Source: JAJPIG01 sp035531675 (GTDB lineage Bacteria; Desulfobacterota; Binatia; Binatales; Binataceae). From it: DNA of 64,000 nt. The position numbers and the translations under genes were made by a program. Location: NCBI GenBank assembly GCA_035531675.1, contig DATKSL010000002.1, forward strand, positions 1-64,000, given 5' to 3'. This document shows positions 63,173 through 64,000 of the stretch, piece by piece (the stretch's first letter is position 1; each line of letters starts with the position of its first letter). The notes under the pieces are model-generated. The model searched no databases, was not told the origin of the DNA, and was given only the letters and a program-made list of their open reading frames with translations.

Positions 63173-64000
63173 TTGGCAAGCGTGCCGAACATGCTCGAGG
63201 GCTACCGGGTGCTCGATTTCAGCCACTTCGTGGCCGGACCGACCTGTGCGCGAATTCTGGCCGAGATGGGCGCCGAGGTGATCAAGATCGAACGCAGCGC
63301 GCACGGCGAGCACACCCGTAATTTCGGCGTGATCGCCGACGGCATGAGCACCTACTACTTCCAGCACAATCACAGCAAGCTCGGCATCGCGCTCGATCTT
63401 CGCAATCCGCGCGCCTGTGATCTGCTCTACCGGATGATGCCGAAGATCGACGTGGTGGTGGAGAATTTCGCGCCCGGCGTAATCGCCGGGATGGGCTTCG
63501 GCTACGAGACGCTGAAAAAGCTCAACCCGAAAATCGTCATGTGCTCGATTTCGGTGGCCGGCCAGACCGGTCCGCTCAACCGCATCCCGGGCTACGACTA
63601 CGTCGGCCAGGCCTACGCCGGCATCACCGAGCTGATCGGCGAGCCCGACCTGCCGCCGGTGGTACCGGCGATGGCGATCGGCGACATCTCGACCGGCGTG
63701 GCGGCTGCGATGGCGATCGGCTTTGCGCTGCTCAATCGCGAACGCACCGGCGCGGGCCAGTATATCGACGCCTCGATCCTCGACACCTACTTTCACATGC
63801 ACGAAATCAGCGTGCCGGTGGTGGCGCTGAGGCCGGGCCGCTACAAGCCTCGGCGCACCGGCTCGCTGCATCCCAACATGAGTCCGTGCGGCGTTTTCAA
63901 GACCGGCGAGGGCTTCATCTTTCTGATCGTGCAACAGCACGAGATGGCGCGACTGTGGCGGGCGATGGGCGATCCGGCGGCCAAGGACGATCCGCGCTTC
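63173..64000 (+). CDS. family III CoA-transferase (CaiB/BaiF), 5' part
   Basis: The first 276 codons are present; the gene runs off the right edge. It starts at TTG 63173, 8 bases after GGAGG. The sequence shows LDFSHFVAGPTCARILAEMG (CoA-binding N-terminus), KIERSAHGEHTRNF, and the catalytic-Asp context AIGDISTGVAAAMAIGFALL near residue 165-180. Family III transferases move CoA between acids such as formate/oxalate or carnitine derivatives. Substrate unknown. It follows the Fur-family gene with a short gap. Confidence 0.9.
   Translation, partial: MASVPNMLEGYRVLDFSHFVAGPTCARILAEMGAEVIKIERSAHGEHTRNFGVIADGMSTYYFQHNHSKLGIALDLRNPRACDLLYRMMPKIDVVVENFAPGVIAGMGFGYETLKKLNPKIVMCSISVAGQTGPLNRIPGYDYVGQAYAGITELIGEPDLPPVVPAMAIGDISTGVAAAMAIGFALLNRERTGAGQYIDASILDTYFHMHEISVPVVALRPGRYKPRRTGSLHPNMSPCGVFKTGEGFIFLIVQQHEMARLWRAMGDPAAKDDPRF

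Overview
The window is a 64 kb stretch of GC-rich chromosome, almost entirely protein-coding. It comes from a Gram-negative bacterium: there are genes for Kdo and LPS transport, outer-membrane-type lipoproteins and a bifunctional class A PBP. Gene content and order (lpt-rpoN-hpf-ptsN-rapZ; tmk-holB-ricT-metG-tatD; CarD; rimI) resemble deltaproteobacterial-grade lineages such as Desulfobacterota, Myxococcota or Binatota. The phylum is an inference and cannot be fixed from the sequence alone. I see no rRNA, tRNA, CRISPR array, transposase, integrase or phage gene.

Layout. 1-1080: the 5' end of glnA, reading out of the left edge from a good sigma-54 promoter, then a VTT-family membrane protein. 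1212-1994: an SDR reductase. 2011-13130: a long leftward gene train running (in transcription order) His-rich exported protein, TPR protein, D,D-carboxypeptidase, 39-residue basic protein, kdsB, pyrG, kdsA, lptC, lptA, rpoN, hpf, ptsN, rapZ. lptB, kdsD and kdsC are absent from it. 13333-15606: a glycosyltransferase, a flavin reductase and an L,D-transpeptidase. 16011-19459: an amino acid permease, a coiled-coil protein, a lipoprotein and a RidA protein. 19505-26446: nuoH-J-K-L-M-N, the membrane half of complex I, without nuoI or nuoA-G. 26737-31172: rsmD, coaD, an aminotransferase, a NUDIX enzyme, an alcohol dehydrogenase and a cupin. 31290-34618: two alanine-zipper lipoproteins around an orphan groEL and a small membrane protein. 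34863-36823: rimI, carD and ispD. 36872-38844: larE and cysK, separated by a MITE-like inverted repeat. 38905-46113: envelope genes (GT9, htpX, DUF1844, htrA, mrcB, TPR). 46114-55368: a tightly packed housekeeping run, tsaD-rsmA-mutM-(PH protein)-pilD-tmk-holB-ricT-metG-tatD. 55435-56748: an ECF sigma factor followed at once by an O6-methylguanine methyltransferase carrying a C-terminal Ada-type zinc domain. 56845-58202: three tandem glycine-zipper lipoproteins. 58504-64000: GGT, NUDIX, a universal stress protein, a Fur-family regulator, small unknown genes and the start of a family III CoA-transferase.

How the genes fit together. Much of the window serves the envelope (Kdo and LPS, peptidoglycan synthesis and trimming, HtrA/HtpX quality control, many small lipoproteins) and nitrogen or phosphotransfer control (glnA, rpoN, ptsN, rapZ). 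The most original locus is the ECF sigma plus Ogt-Ada(Zn) pair at 55.4-56.7 kb. It has the parts of an alkylation-damage sensor, but the usual AraC output domain is missing and a sigma factor gene sits beside it. Other points worth following are a probable ATC start codon in kdsB, a translationally coupled 39-residue Arg/Lys-rich protein, a RapZ with a degenerate P-loop, and a set of histidine-rich exported proteins.
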